From Nipponacmea schrenckii (taxonomy: Eukaryota > Mollusca > Gastropoda > Lottiidae), in contig CM060200.1 in the NCBI GenBank assembly GCA_030562195.1, forward strand, positions 8,866,001 to 8,930,000: 64,000 nucleotides of DNA, in the 5' to 3' direction. The first letter of the stretch is position 1; each line of letters opens with the position of its first letter. A program made the translations under genes and the position numbers. The notes below the pieces were generated by a model. It worked only from the letters and a program-made list of their open reading frames with translations, was not told the origin of the DNA and searched no databases. Below are positions 37,437 through 56,100 of this stretch, piece after piece.

Positions 37437-38490
37437 TTTTTATCGTGTAAACACGAAACAAAACTGGTTTACCTTGTATTACTGTTCCTTTTGACTCATT
37501 GTCAAAAAACATATCTTGAACTATTTGTTAAACAATTATCTATAAATCTCTTTCTTAAACTATTATCTATAACTGTTCTTCTTAATCATTATCTATACGT
37601 ATTCTTCTAACCAATATCTACAACTGCTCTTCTCAACCATTATCTTTGACTATCACTATCATATATCTATATCTTTCAAATCAACCATTATCAGTAACTA
37701 TTCTTCACCATTATCTTTGACTATCTATATCTATTCTAATCACATTATTTATTCTTTAGCAGTATCTATGACTATCATATTACTATATATATTATATCTT
37801 AACCATTATTTATAACTATTAATCTGACTATGATCTATAAGGAATAAACACAAGATATCGCTATCTGGTTAGATAATACGAGTGTGACAACAGTTCAGAT
37901 TCAGATAGCAAGTGGTTGCCCAGAAATTATACACCCACAGTCAATTCCATCGCAGCTTTGTTTGATTTTATATTATGGAATACGGTCATTAAAATACAAA
38001 GATATTTGCCGAAAAGGGGTAAACGCATGTAAGAAGCGGATTTGAAACAAATAATTGTATAAGCGGCAAATTCCAATTTTGACGCGTTTAAACTAAGTCA
38101 AGGGCAATAACAATAATCGTTTATCGAAAAATCGCCAAGTTCAAACTTTTTCGAGATCTCTTCAATATAAATGATCACAGCAAGTTTCATTCAAATCCAT
38201 TGAAAACTTTTATCTCTATCGCGTTCACAAACGAATAAATGAATAAATGAATGAGTCAATGGATGAATGAATAGATGAATAAACGATTGTAAGTATTTGA
38301 TTTGACATCAGGACAATAACGGCAATGTTTTTTTCTGTTAATATTTCAACTGACTTACCATTTGCAAAATTTGACTTCACGCTTCAAAACGGCAATGGAA
38401 TAGAATCTTACGGCTAATTTTTCTTCGACAAGTCAGGTAAATGAATGTGGGCGACACAACACCATACAGTATGCAATGAGAAAAAACATT
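37437..38490. repeat. Diverged dispersed repeat, copy 2
   Basis: Partner of 34204-34990 in the same orientation, about 3.2 kb away. It is interrupted at ~38070-38240 by one unit of the CAAGTTTCATTCAAATCC-type tandem repeat. Confidence 0.7.
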
Positions 38491-38589
38491 ACCATCTTCA
38501 GTTTGGTTTTAAAACTGAACATTTACCACGAAATATACATTTGTTGGGATGAGACTATATAATATACTTAGAGATTGATGCAATTTCAG

Positions 38590-39035
38590 CTTTTGATAGA
38601 GTTCAATATATTAAACTTTTCAAACTGTTTCTAAGTCAGAGGACCGTGTCCAGATTCCTTCTGAATCTATACATTACGAAAATACGGATCATATAGGCCG
38701 ATCATATCACGTTAGGAACGGGGTTTAACAAGGATGCGTCCTTTCACCAATTTTAATTACCATTAATGTTGATAAATTGTTAAATAGGTACAAAAACGGC
38801 AAAGCTGGCTGCTATATTGGTTATGTATATTGTACCATCGCATATGCCGCTGAGTTTACATAAGTCGCCCCTAGCAGACCAGTTTTATTACGACCCGAAT
38901 GTAAATTTCAAATCAGTCCAGACAAGAGCAAACTTGTCATATTTAAACCAAAGTTTAACGGAAGTTTTAATGAAACAAGCAACATCTGCAAGAATCATTA
39001 AACATCCATGTTACTTTTTGAAACCAAATCTATGA
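38590..39035 (+). pseudogene. Decayed non-LTR retrotransposon reverse transcriptase
   Basis: The translation keeps RT blocks in order: SFDRVQYIKLFKL and RFLLNLY, then NGV*QGCVLSPIL with an in-frame stop, KAGCYIG, IAYAAE where active enzymes have YADD, and a KSKLVIFK block. Frame changes and stops show it is dead. The block order fits LINE-type RT (RTE/CR1/Jockey class); the exact clade cannot be told from ~450 bp. Confidence 0.8.
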
Positions 39036-39228
39036 AGTTGAATAAATCGGTAACGTTACGACATTAGCCTTTTTGAACTACAACATAATTCATTGTCAGA
39101 GACTGTTCAAACGTGTGAATAGTGGTTCAAAGAAAGATTGGGAAAGGTGTCACAGAATATGGTAAAGCATAATATTAAAATGACAAGAACCGTGTTATCA
39201 TTCAAACTTCCATGAAACAAACCAGGAA

Positions 39229-39395
39229 ATGAAATGAATGGAGTTTTTATTTCTACTCTTTTGCACCTTATGGACTAATGAAGACGGGCAACGCCATGCA
39301 GTGTGCAATGAGGAAAATAGCACAAGGGGCCTCGGTTTATTGTCCAATCCGAACTAGACGCTTTTTCCATGTCAGTCTCTCCGACTTGCATCACT
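39229..39395 (-). mobile_element. SINE fragment
   Basis: Contains GAATGGAGTTTTTATTTCTAC, GGGCAACGCCATGCAGTGTG, GGGGCCTCGGTTTATTGTCC and TCTCCGACTTGCATCA, matching the SINE at 29899-30265 without its tRNA-like head. Confidence 0.75.
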
Positions 39396-40610
39396 TACAA
39401 TTTAGCCCAAAGTACAAGCCAAAAGAGATATACACAATTATCAAAAAGCTATAAAGAAATTTGCTTCTCAACTTATCAATGCGCATATCAATTGACAATT
39501 TCTTAAGAGCACTAGAAGTATGGGTGCTTACTATCAAAGTCAAAAGCAAATTATTTTTGTTAAATAGATCAATAAATAAAAAAAAAGTAAATATTGAATG
39601 AAAAAACGCTGTGACATCCATTACACCATTCGGTTCAAGTTTGTTTTAATTACCTAACCTTTATTTAAACTGTTTTAAAACATCAGCATTCTTTAAAAAT
39701 TGTTATCACCCACAGCATCCATTTATATTACCAGGCACGTGCATCATGTATACGAATTTCATGTTGTAAAGGGGGATAATTAAGATATAATTATTGTCCG
39801 AATTGCAGACAAATAATGTGTGTTTGAGCCACTTTCTTGTCCGAAGTTAAAAGGATTTTACTGTCTTGTCTTACCAACTTCCCCAAACAAGAAGCTAATT
39901 AAGCAATCAAAATATGTAAATAATTTCATAAACTTTGGTTAGATTGTTAAGTTCGAATCTTATATCGCATGTATGGCTTCTCGGATTATCTATAAAGTAA
40001 GACACTGCTAAATTGTAGCATTGTATTTATGAGAATTAGGTCAAGACATCAATGAATATAATATTAGATGAATAAAAGAATGAATATTGAATCGCCATAA
40101 TATAAATATGATATAAACAATGAATAGGAGGAATGATTGAACAAATGAATATTGAATGAACATTTTTTGCTCATCTGACATTGACGTAGTCATTAAACAA
40201 AGACAAATTAATTAGTCCAAAACTGTAAAGTAAATGGACAACCAAGAGGTGAAAATAAAATGTCCACATTACAATGTAAATTGACGCCAGATGTTATGAC
40301 AATAATGTAGAATTTGATGCCAAAACATCAGATACTTATATTGCATGGAAAGCACATCATTGCTTAACAGGGTAAGCACATCATTGCTTAACAGATTACA
40401 ACTCAGGCAAGTAATTTCGTATTATCTTAACAACAATGTCATGCGTTTCAAACATGCCGCCAGAAATTTTCCAAATAAAACGGCATGTTGCTTTACATAT
40501 CTGTGTTAAATGATATTATAATAAGTGTCCTACAGTTTGTTGATTTCAAAGAGGTACAATCTAGAATACAGAAATATTCTATCTATAAAATAAAATAAAG
40601 TTTCAGTCAG

Positions 40611-40637
40611 TTTTTTTTTTTTGGGGGGGGGGGGGGG
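40611..40637 (+). repeat. Poly-T/poly-G homopolymer junction
   Basis: Twelve T followed directly by fifteen G. This may be a true homopolymer tract or an assembly or sequencing artefact. Confidence 0.8.
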
Positions 40638-42384
40638 TCTCCTGATCTTAGCAGTTGTTTCTCCTCCATCTAAATCATGACCACAAAGCAGGTGGTAGGC
40701 TTTACTAACAGTGTATGCAAAAGGTAAAAGCTTACAATTCGACGGCATTATTGTAAATCAGCGGAACAAGACCAGATTTGTCAGGCTAACTTATTGACTT
40801 CTTTCGTGTGATAAATATATTTTATATTTAGGTAATCACGCGGAAACGGAATGCGGTATACGGTAAAAATATCACGAGGCTCATTTACCTGCACGCGGAA
40901 TCATTGCTGTTTCTCTAGACGTGGCGCCAATTATGCTGAAGTAGCGAGTTTGATTACAAAGAAAAGGAAACATACAAGGCGAGGACGAAGATGGAAAATG
41001 CATCCTCAGAACAAAACTTTGGACATTGAAGGAATTATTGGGGAGCTTAAATTTTCACTTCATAAATCAGCCAAATATTATCATGCAATAAGTTTGCCTG
41101 AGAAATCTGGTCTTATTCGTTTCCAATACAAGAATGGAATATCGGCACGTTCATGAACAGACGTCACTTTTGTAAGGAAGTTTCTTTGAGTTCGACCGCT
41201 AGTTTTGGATTTTTTTCCCTCTAATTTAAATAATGACGTCGAATTGTCGGCTTTTACCTTTTTAATAAAAAACACACTGCGTGGTACCATGGGGACACAG
41301 GGACATTGTAGTTGTCAAATATTGTCTTGATGGAATCATTAATTGTTCCTTTTTATCTAGATACTAAAGGTGTCTTAAAATGTTTCCGTAAAGCTGAATA
41401 TGTTGCAGACCGCTAGCAAAACTTTAAAGGTAGTCCATTTTGTTTTTGTCATGGTAAAAATTCTCGAACAATAGCGATTGAAAAAAGGGATCTTGGAAAA
41501 GAATATTATACTATCTGACCATAAAACGTATCAAATAAGAATAGTTGAGGTTAACAGAAAGTTAGTTATATTTTGCTTGTTGGTTACTTATTAGCGATTG
41601 ATATAATTGTATACAAAGAAATGTTGATTGTCGAATTGCTGATCCGACATGGTGTTGTGTCTAAAATGTTAACTACCTGAATCCAATAAATAACCATAAT
41701 AAGAATTGATTCTGTATATCTAGTGATATTGTACTCTCCTTTTTTTCTAAAGGGTTTTCCAAGTGGAGCTCAGAAACATTTGATTGATCAAGGGTTCGGT
41801 TCAACACCTCAGGTCTGTTTGTAACTAGATATATTCAAATCTACATAAAAGCAATGTATATTATATAAACTTACATTTATACATGTATTCTACAAATATG
41901 TAACAATTGACCATTAACTAGAAAACGAATTAAAACAAAACCCCATCATATCAATAAATTCCTTTAAAAATCCAACCTGCTGAAAAAATCTTAAAGGTAT
42001 CCATTTGAAAATAAATCCATCAGAGATTCTACTTTACAAAAGCAATAAATAAAAAAAAATATAGTAACGAAAAACTAATTTCGCACCCAGATGTTTGTTG
42101 AAAAATAGAACATCATATTCAATCCCTTGTGCAGGACCCCTTGATCAGACAAATATCAGACACCCAAAAATGCCACTAGTTGCTCTCTTAAGCCACTCAT
42201 TAAAGACACAGAATTGGTGTATCCTCATGTCTGGTCAGTCTTTGCATATTTACAATTTTAAGCTATTATGGACTACATCTTATACATTAACTGCAATAAC
42301 CATGGTTCTTTTAAATAGAAATGCAGTGATATGATAGGATTGAAAGCATGCAAATGAAGCCAATCAGATCCATTGACAGAAAGT

Positions 42385-42390
42385 TTTATT
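42385..42390 (-). terminator. Candidate GALT polyadenylation signal
   Basis: AATAAA on the minus strand, about 190 bases beyond the GALT stop codon at 42582-42584. Confidence 0.5.
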
Positions 42391-42581
42391 AAAAATTATG
42401 ATAAGTCCCATCATAGAGCTCTGATTGGCTGTATTCTCTGACATAGGATCCAATCATGTCACTGCATTCTGTTATACACGAACATATACCTAGACTTTAA
42501 TAGTTTAAAGAAGATATTTTTAATAGCTTGACGCTGTGAACATGAGATAATCGAATAATAATCTCAAACACCAGTATAACA

Positions 42582-48887
<6,306 letters not shown>

Positions 48888-49242
48888 TCTTGACTTTTTT
48901 CAATGAAAGTGTGATGTTCTGCTTGCTGGTATATCATTGTCTCGATTAACCAGTCACAATACCGATCTTCAGTTTCAGTATTAAAATTTGAAGACAGGGG
49001 GAAGGAAAACAATTGAAAAACATTTCAAAAATAAATATGCATTAAACTAGTATTGTTTTAGCTGCGTATGCTCAATGCAGCGAGAGACGGGGATCTCAAA
49101 CCACCAGATATTTACAGGAATCTTTTGAAAACGACTTAAAAATTGTTTGGAGAGTGAAAAGATTTCCATACCGTACTTCCACTTCCAGAAATTCAATTTC
49201 AAAACATCATGAAATGTCTCTCCCTATAAAGTAGATTATACC
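48888..49242. promoter_or_regulatory. Shared GALT/ASB head-to-head promoter interval
   Basis: Only ~355 bp separates the GALT start codon (minus) from the putative ASB start codon (plus), so both promoters must overlap here or lie in the 5' UTRs. No TATA box is clear. Confidence 0.5.
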
Positions 49243-51078
49243 ATGGACATCCTATCAGATATCTATGGGCTATACAGCGTGGCTCAGCCGATGGTGCGAT
49301 TTACTAGAGAGGTCAGGTGGCCTTCCTTCGGCAGTTATATTTACAAAGATGAACGTTTGGAATTAATATTAAGCAGGTACCAAAATGGACTATCGAACAC
49401 ACCAAGTAGTTCAGAATCGAACGCAGCTTTGAGCTATGGACAATGTCAAGGTCATTTAGAATAATGTAAACATACACCATAAATACAATAATCAAAGTCT
49501 AAAACTACTTTCAAGATTTTTGAGTTTGTTTTTTTAAATAGAGCTTTACTATTCAGGTATCTATATGTCTGCTTTGAAGTTCATGGTGATTTCTTCTTAA
49601 TCCGCGAGTGGTCATGTTGGTTGTTTTAATTTTATGTCTTTATTGTCGGCTATGGCCTAGTCCAATAAAATATTTATAGTAAATTTTACTGATTTTATTG
49701 TTAAGTTTTAAAATGAATAATCAAAAATAGACTTTTCAAGCAGTGCGGTCTGCATTTTCAATTTATAGCCTAAGCAAATTATTGGCAAAGTTTGCTAAGA
49801 AAGATAATAAAACACTATAGCAACATCTATAGAAATTCTTTTATTTCCACTGCAGAAAAAGAGCAGAACTCAAAAGCAGTTTAAGAACTTTCTAATAAGT
49901 TTACATGTTAAAAACTTTGTGTCATTACAGATCAAATGGATGTAGAACGTGAACTTAACTATCCACCAGATGAATTAGAAAACCTCTTAACTGCAGTTAC
50001 TTGCCATGATTTGGAAACTTTAGAATCACTTCTGAAAGAAAAAAAAGTTTCTGCAAATTTTGTCATTGAGGGTCAAAGTCCAATTTGTCTTGCTGCATCA
50101 AGTGGATTTGCAGACACAGTACAACTGTTATTAGATTATGGTGCAGAACCAAATCAGCCTGATCTGAATGATTTAAAATGGTTTCGTCCACCAATTCATT
50201 TAGCAGCATCAAAAGGCTATTTGGAAGTGATAAAAGTTTTAATTGATCATGGTGTAGATATTAACAGCAGAGACAATGATTACCGCACACCCTTACATTG
50301 GGTGGCAACTTATGGTCATTTAAAATTAGCAGAATTCATATTGTCGCGAGGTGCTGCTGTCAACATGTATCAAATGGATGGATTCTCTCCCCTTCATGCT
50401 GCAACATGTCTAGGTCATACCGAGATGTGTCGTCTGCTTATTAAGAGTGGAGTTGATGTGAATCATGTTGATTTAGATAGATGGTCAGCATTACACACTG
50501 CAGTCTGCTATGGACATGAAGATGTGGTGTTGACGTTATTGGAAGCTGGTGCAGATGTACATCAACGTACAAGCGATTCAGAGACAGCTTTTCATTTGGC
50601 AGCCATTTGTGGACTTCGACCAGTATTAAAGTTATTATTTGAACATGGTGCAGATCCAAATTCTTTAACTTCCAATGGATTTACAGCATTTCATTTAGCT
50701 GTGTTTTATAACAAGATTGCTGTGGCAGAGTATCTTCTTTTATTAGGTGTGGATATCCAGACTAAAAATACAAGTGGCAATAGCCCATTCTATCTAGCAA
50801 CTATTAGAGGGGAAGAAAAACTCACTAAAATGATGTGTCTGTCAGGAAAATGTGACCTTTATGGTGAACAATGGATAAAACAGGGTGAATTTCCAATGGC
50901 TATCCGGGATACAGATATTGTAAATTACATATTAAATGTTATGCACAACCCTTTAACACTAGTGAATCTAAGTAGTCAATGTATACGAAAACATATGTCT
51001 GAAAGACTTTTAAACAATGTACATTTTTTACCTCTGCCGGAGTCTGTGAAGAATTTATTGATTTTTAAGCATGTTTAG
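49243..51078 (+). CDS. Ankyrin-repeat and SOCS-box (ASB-type) protein
   Basis: Exons 49243-49450 and 49931-51078; 451 aa if joined. The second exon is certain; the first is chosen because its ORF opens with ATG and its GT donor (Q-C-Q G|GTCATT) is in phase with the acceptor at 49929-49930. If exon 1 is non-coding, translation starts at Met 49936 (380 aa). The body has about eight ankyrin repeats (GFADTVQLLLDYGAEPN, GYLEVIKVLIDHGVDIN, GHLKLAEFILSRGAAVN, GHTEMCRLLIKSGVDVN, GHEDVVLTLLEAGADVH, ...LKLLFEHGADPN). It ends in a SOCS-box-like segment (PLTLVNLSSQCIRKHM ... LPLPESVKNLLIF), with the elongin-BC-type L..C..IR core and the LPLP turn. ASB proteins are substrate receptors of Cullin5 ubiquitin ligases; the substrate here is unknown and I cannot assign a vertebrate ASB orthologue. 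Confidence 0.88.
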
Positions 51079-53003
51079 TTTGCTACATCATCAAAATCCA
51101 GAGGCCTGCTAATTACATTTAAATTTGATTGGATTCTTTACAACATCATGAAGATATGACAAATTATCTACTCAAAAGTTACAAGTTGCTTTTGAGACAA
51201 TGTTTTTCATTGGTCAAAATAAAAAGAATCCAAATTCTCCAAATATCAAAATGAGCAGAATAGACATTTCTACGCGGATATAGGCCGGAGATCTTTTGTT
51301 TAAGATTGAATGCTGTGCTAATAACATGTTTTACTTTTGTTTGTTTTGTTGACAAAAAGAAAAGTTGATCAAAATAAAAATTATGAAATCAACTTTGTTG
51401 ACAAACTGCGTGGTATTTCAATTCTAAACTACAGTGTAGGATGTAAAAAGTTTTTTAACTGAGGTGGTCATTTGTATAGGACAAGCTCAGAGCATACACC
51501 TTAAGATTCTAGAAGGATGTAAAACAAGAAAAAGGGAGGCTTATGCTTTTACCCTTGCATTATTTTGATTATTACACACCATAAGGCATTGCCAATCTTT
51601 ATTAGCCCAATTATCTGCAATAATAATATTTGTGGTAAACATTTGAGATAGCTCTCTAACAGGTTTACCGAATAAAATACTAAATATCTGTGTAGTTGAA
51701 CAATTTATTTTATGAACTACTTACATTTAAAGGAACTATCAACCATATTTCACACTTGAAATAAGCCCTGAAACAGTGTCATTAATCATCCGATTACTCA
51801 TTTTAAGACATTCTTTTTCGAATTGAAGAATGTGTTCATGATGCTGGTTACAAGAAATAGATGTAACGTTCTTATTATGTATGATGAAATTAAACAATAA
51901 ATAAATCATTTTCAATATGAAATATTATAACTTAATCTATCTGAGGATGTTGGAGGATTAAAAACACCGGCCCCAACACTTAAGTTACCATTACAAAATC
52001 AGAAAAAAATTCTTCACTTAATTTGTAAGTAGTTATACAATCTTATTTTGTGCTGTTTGGAATTTGACTTTTATCACTAATAGTTATTCAGCCTTGATTT
52101 TAAAAGAGAAAGCTCAAACAAGTAACATCAACAAAAATCATCTCAAATCAACATTTCATAGTTAAAATATCTTAACACATATCAGTGCTATTTTAGAAGA
52201 AATTGCTTATCTTAAGAGCATGTGGAAAATTACATTGTATATTTTGAAAAACTGAAATATTTTTTGAAAATCAAACATCTCTGAAAAGTAATTAGCAAAT
52301 GAAGATCATAGATAAAAGATTACTTTCATGTGACATTTATGAAAGCACAAGGATTTGTAAATTTCTTGTAATTTTAAAGTTAGCGGATCCACAAAAAGTC
52401 TTGAATGCCCATTTTTGGCGCCAATCCAAATCTGGAGTAAGAGTAAGATCTCTCACTTGCCTGCATTTCCATAACAAGATTATGGCGTCGACATGATTTA
52501 TAATATCACTTTCTTTCGTGCTTGGGTAAGACTGGAGATTTTTTGTTTCCCTTTGTTTGTGTGCACCATTAAAGTAGAACAGTTTGTAATCATATGACAC
52601 ACATTTTGTCAGTTTAGTCAATCTTATCCACACATCATTGAAATAACAGTTGAAATATAAACAGAAATATTCATTCATAATTATGTTACATAGTTAAAAT
52701 TGCTAAAGCTTGCAAATATCTGGATTAACATATTTAACATGAAGAAACAGCAATAAAGAGAAATCTTGCGGTTAGTTTGATACTGTAATCATGACTGTTA
52801 ATATGAATATTCAACAGTCATGTTTGCTTCCAGCTCCAAATTGTTCAGCTATAACTCAAATGACTTTAATTGATTGAAAATAGCTTCTTAAAAACTTAAT
52901 TAAGCTTATCCAATGTTTCATGGAAGAATGTGTTCTGACTGCCCAACACCATACTAATTGTAGTGCAACTCAATTAAAATATTCCACATTTTAGAAATTT
53001 ATG
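51079..53003. other. Convergent ASB/PUM3 3' flanks
   Basis: AT-rich sequence with no recognised exon or repeat beyond the two polyadenylation signals at its ends; the ORFs here are short and unconserved in appearance. Confidence 0.6.
51218..51223 (+). terminator. Candidate ASB polyadenylation signal
   Basis: AATAAA 140 bases after the ASB stop codon. Confidence 0.55.
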
Positions 53004-53009
53004 TTTATT
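53004..53009 (-). terminator. Candidate PUM3 polyadenylation signal
   Basis: AATAAA on the minus strand, about 160 bases beyond the PUM3 stop codon at 53170-53172. Confidence 0.5.
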
Positions 53010-53169
53010 ATTGCATATAAAGAATGTAAAGTTAAAGAAGTATGTCATTGACCTTACAATGAGCATCTCTAAAAAATTATAAACATAGATATTAAAAGAT
53101 CTGAAAAGCTCATGAATTATTTCCTTGAGCTCCTTATATTTTACAAATGGATTCAGTAACAGGACTAGT

Positions 53170-56100
53170 TTACAAGTCAATCATTCTTGGTTTAGCTGAT
53201 GTTGGATTATCCAGTTTCTGTAACAAGACCTGCGCACCTTTAAAATTACACTTGCGTAAAGACTTTTTAATTGGTGTCAACTGTTCTGTTACTGCTTCTG
53301 TTACTTCAGCACATTCTAGTTCTATCAAACTGAAAGATTAAATAATCTGTTCAAATCTGCAGATGATTTAAAGTTAACAAAAGGGCAGTAGATTTATTTT
53401 CCATATACAAATTAGAAGATAGCTTGCCAAGCAACTAAATTGATTATGTTAAATACAGGTATTCTATGCAATGATTTTTCCTTGACAGATTTCCCTACCT
53501 GCATCAGGCAGATATATTGTCGACCAAAGTAAGATGTGCTCAAGTGGAAGGAGAAGAGGGCAATCATTGCTTTGAAAAAAGACTTACTTTGTTAAAATTA
53601 AACAACCTCTATTACAAGCTGCCCATGATTTCAAGGCTCCTTCTGGAACTTTTTCTAATAACATGGTTGAAAATAATACTGGAATAAAATAGGACATAGT
53701 TAGAAACTTTATTCTAAAAAAATGGCCATTTAAAATTCATTACCATACATCAAGTTTTTACCTTATCTACATAGAACCTTATCTACATTTGACTCCAGTC
53801 CAAATTGCAAAGTTTCCAAAGTTAAAAAAGCAGTGGAAATAGATTCAAAGACACAAATAAACCTAATCACTGTTAAAGCAATTTCCTACCTTCCTCTCTA
53901 TTTTCCAGTCTTTTTTTGTCATGATTAATAAGACGTTTAATCATGAGATGACCGACATGATGTTCTACAATATGGGATACTTCACCCCCAGCAGTGAAAG
54001 GTTCAGAAGCTATATCAGCTATAAGCTCTAATGCTGCTGAATTATCAACTGGAAATAAAAAATAATAAAAACTAAAACTGTGGACATAACTGGTGCAGTG
54101 TGTATCCAATCAGTTACATCAATGAAATGTTGCATAAAGACAAAGAGAAATTTAACAGAAAAGAGCAAGCAATAATGTAAACTAGTATGTGTTTCAAAAC
54201 ATTCATTAGTAAAAAACTGATTTCAAAGTGTTGTTTAACACCAATTTAACATTGCAAAACAAAAATGCAAAAGTTAGTGTCATCTTTGTTTAAAGGGGCA
54301 CAATCTTGATTTTTAGGGGTCGTTTTGGGCCTTTGTTACATTTGAAAAATCCTCAGAAATACTCAAGCTCTAAGAAAATACCTTGAAATATACCTAAAAC
54401 AAAAAATTTCACTTTTTATTTTTTTTTTTTCGTGCTGTATGCAGCTGGTCTCCAGTCAGTCTGAAAATTGTGTATCCTGCTGACAAAGTCTACAATTGTT
54501 ATTACTTTCTTTTTGTTTTGTCAGTGTGGGCCTGCTCAGAAGTCTATTTATATAGATGACCTGACCCGTGCTATTGCACTACGGGAAGGATAACTCTTTG
54601 ATTATCAAGACGAACCTTTTTCCAAAATGGCGGGACGTTCGTAATATCTTAAGACATTATGATTTTCAAACACGGATAATTATGGATACACATGGATTTG
54701 AATGCTCAAATTTCAAAGGTAAGCTCTGTAGACTATTTCTGATTAGCTATGCAAAATATTTCATGTGTTTGAGGCTGTCTGATGATTGTCCAAAACAAAT
54801 CAAAACTGTGCCCCGTTAAGGTCAGAATTTTGTAACTTTCAATCATTTTCAATAACAAAAAGCCCAAAAAAACCTACCTTTAACACAAAGATGACTAAGT
54901 ATTGACTTCATGTTAATGCGTACTTTGAATTATATTGTCCCTTCCTGATTCGCCCCTAATTTATTCCCATTTCCTCTCTTCCCCCTTTTTTCTCTCTTAA
55001 AGTCCCATTGTATAGTTCCCCCTTTTTTCCCTCCTTATATTCCCATTGTACAGTAGACCCATTTTTTGCCTTTCCACTTAACCCCTTGCATGGCTGCTTA
55101 GACAAAGCACAAACTAAATTAAGATTTGTATTCAATAATTTTAATTAGTTGACTTATTGACTCATAATGTTCAATTGAATAAATTGGCAGAAAAATGCTG
55201 ATACCCTTGGTATATGGAATTAATGTGGATCATACCTCAAATAAATACTACCAGTTAGTGAAATGCGTAACACAAAGATAGAGACTAGAATAAAGTTTAA
55301 ACTGACCTGTGACGTGTATTATTATGGAGAAAGTTAACAATAACATAGTATTATCAAACACTAGAGATTTAACATTATCCAATACAAACTGGATCAACTT
55401 TGGTGATATATAATCTAATAACTCTTTATGCCTCACACTGCTTTCTTTTTTACTGCAATAAACACAAAGACAAATTAACATTAAACAGTAAACATACACC
55501 CACACAGAAGCTGTGTTAAGATTTCTATATTCAAAAAAGAGCAGCATGGATCATCATTAATCTAATTAAGTTTCTATTCAACACAAAATGTCCATTGCAA
55601 ATATATTCAACTGCTTACATGAGTCAGTATTAATTCCTATCAGTAAATGAAATGACTTGAGTATTACTTCCTGCACCTTACGGTCTAATAAAGACAGGCA
55701 ACGCCATGAAGGGTGCAATGGGAAAAATTTTGTCAGGAGAGTAGATACATGTTGGATATATAATGAACACTCCCCACCCCCAGTCAGAAACTTAGGGTCC
55801 CCCCTGTCGCCCACCCCAGGATGAGGGCCATGAGGGCATAAAAATCGTAGTTTACCTTGCAGCATTATGATCACCAGTTTGTAAGATATATATAACATCT
55901 GGGTTAAAATGAGTTGGATCCCTTGGTACCAATAAATAGAATAACACACGTCTACCATGGTTATCTTTAGCTAGTTCCATTAAATTTTGTAAAATTTCCT
56001 AAAAACAAAAACACATGTTGTACTAATAATCAAATCAGAACTACACTACACAATATGTAAAACAGAAACTTTTATAACCCATATGGATAGCCTGTATAAT

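Larger units (their letters stand above)
33483..42384. other. Gene-free repeat-rich interval
   Basis: No host exon is recognised. It holds the duplicated segments, the long tandem-repeat transposon, a LINE remnant, a SINE fragment and a homopolymer tract listed separately. From about 39400 to 42384 I see only short unconserved ORFs; the longest plain one (40851-41156, 101 aa) resembles no family I know. Confidence 0.6.

Noticed and set aside
40851..41156. 101-aa basic ORF (RRGANYAEV..TKKRKHTRRGRR)
   Set aside because: No recognisable family, no supporting exon structure and it lies in repeat-rich sequence; not enough to call a gene.
52299..52678. Overlapping ORFs of 65 and 113 aa on opposite strands
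   Set aside because: Located in the convergent ASB/PUM3 3' flanks with no motif or splice-site support.
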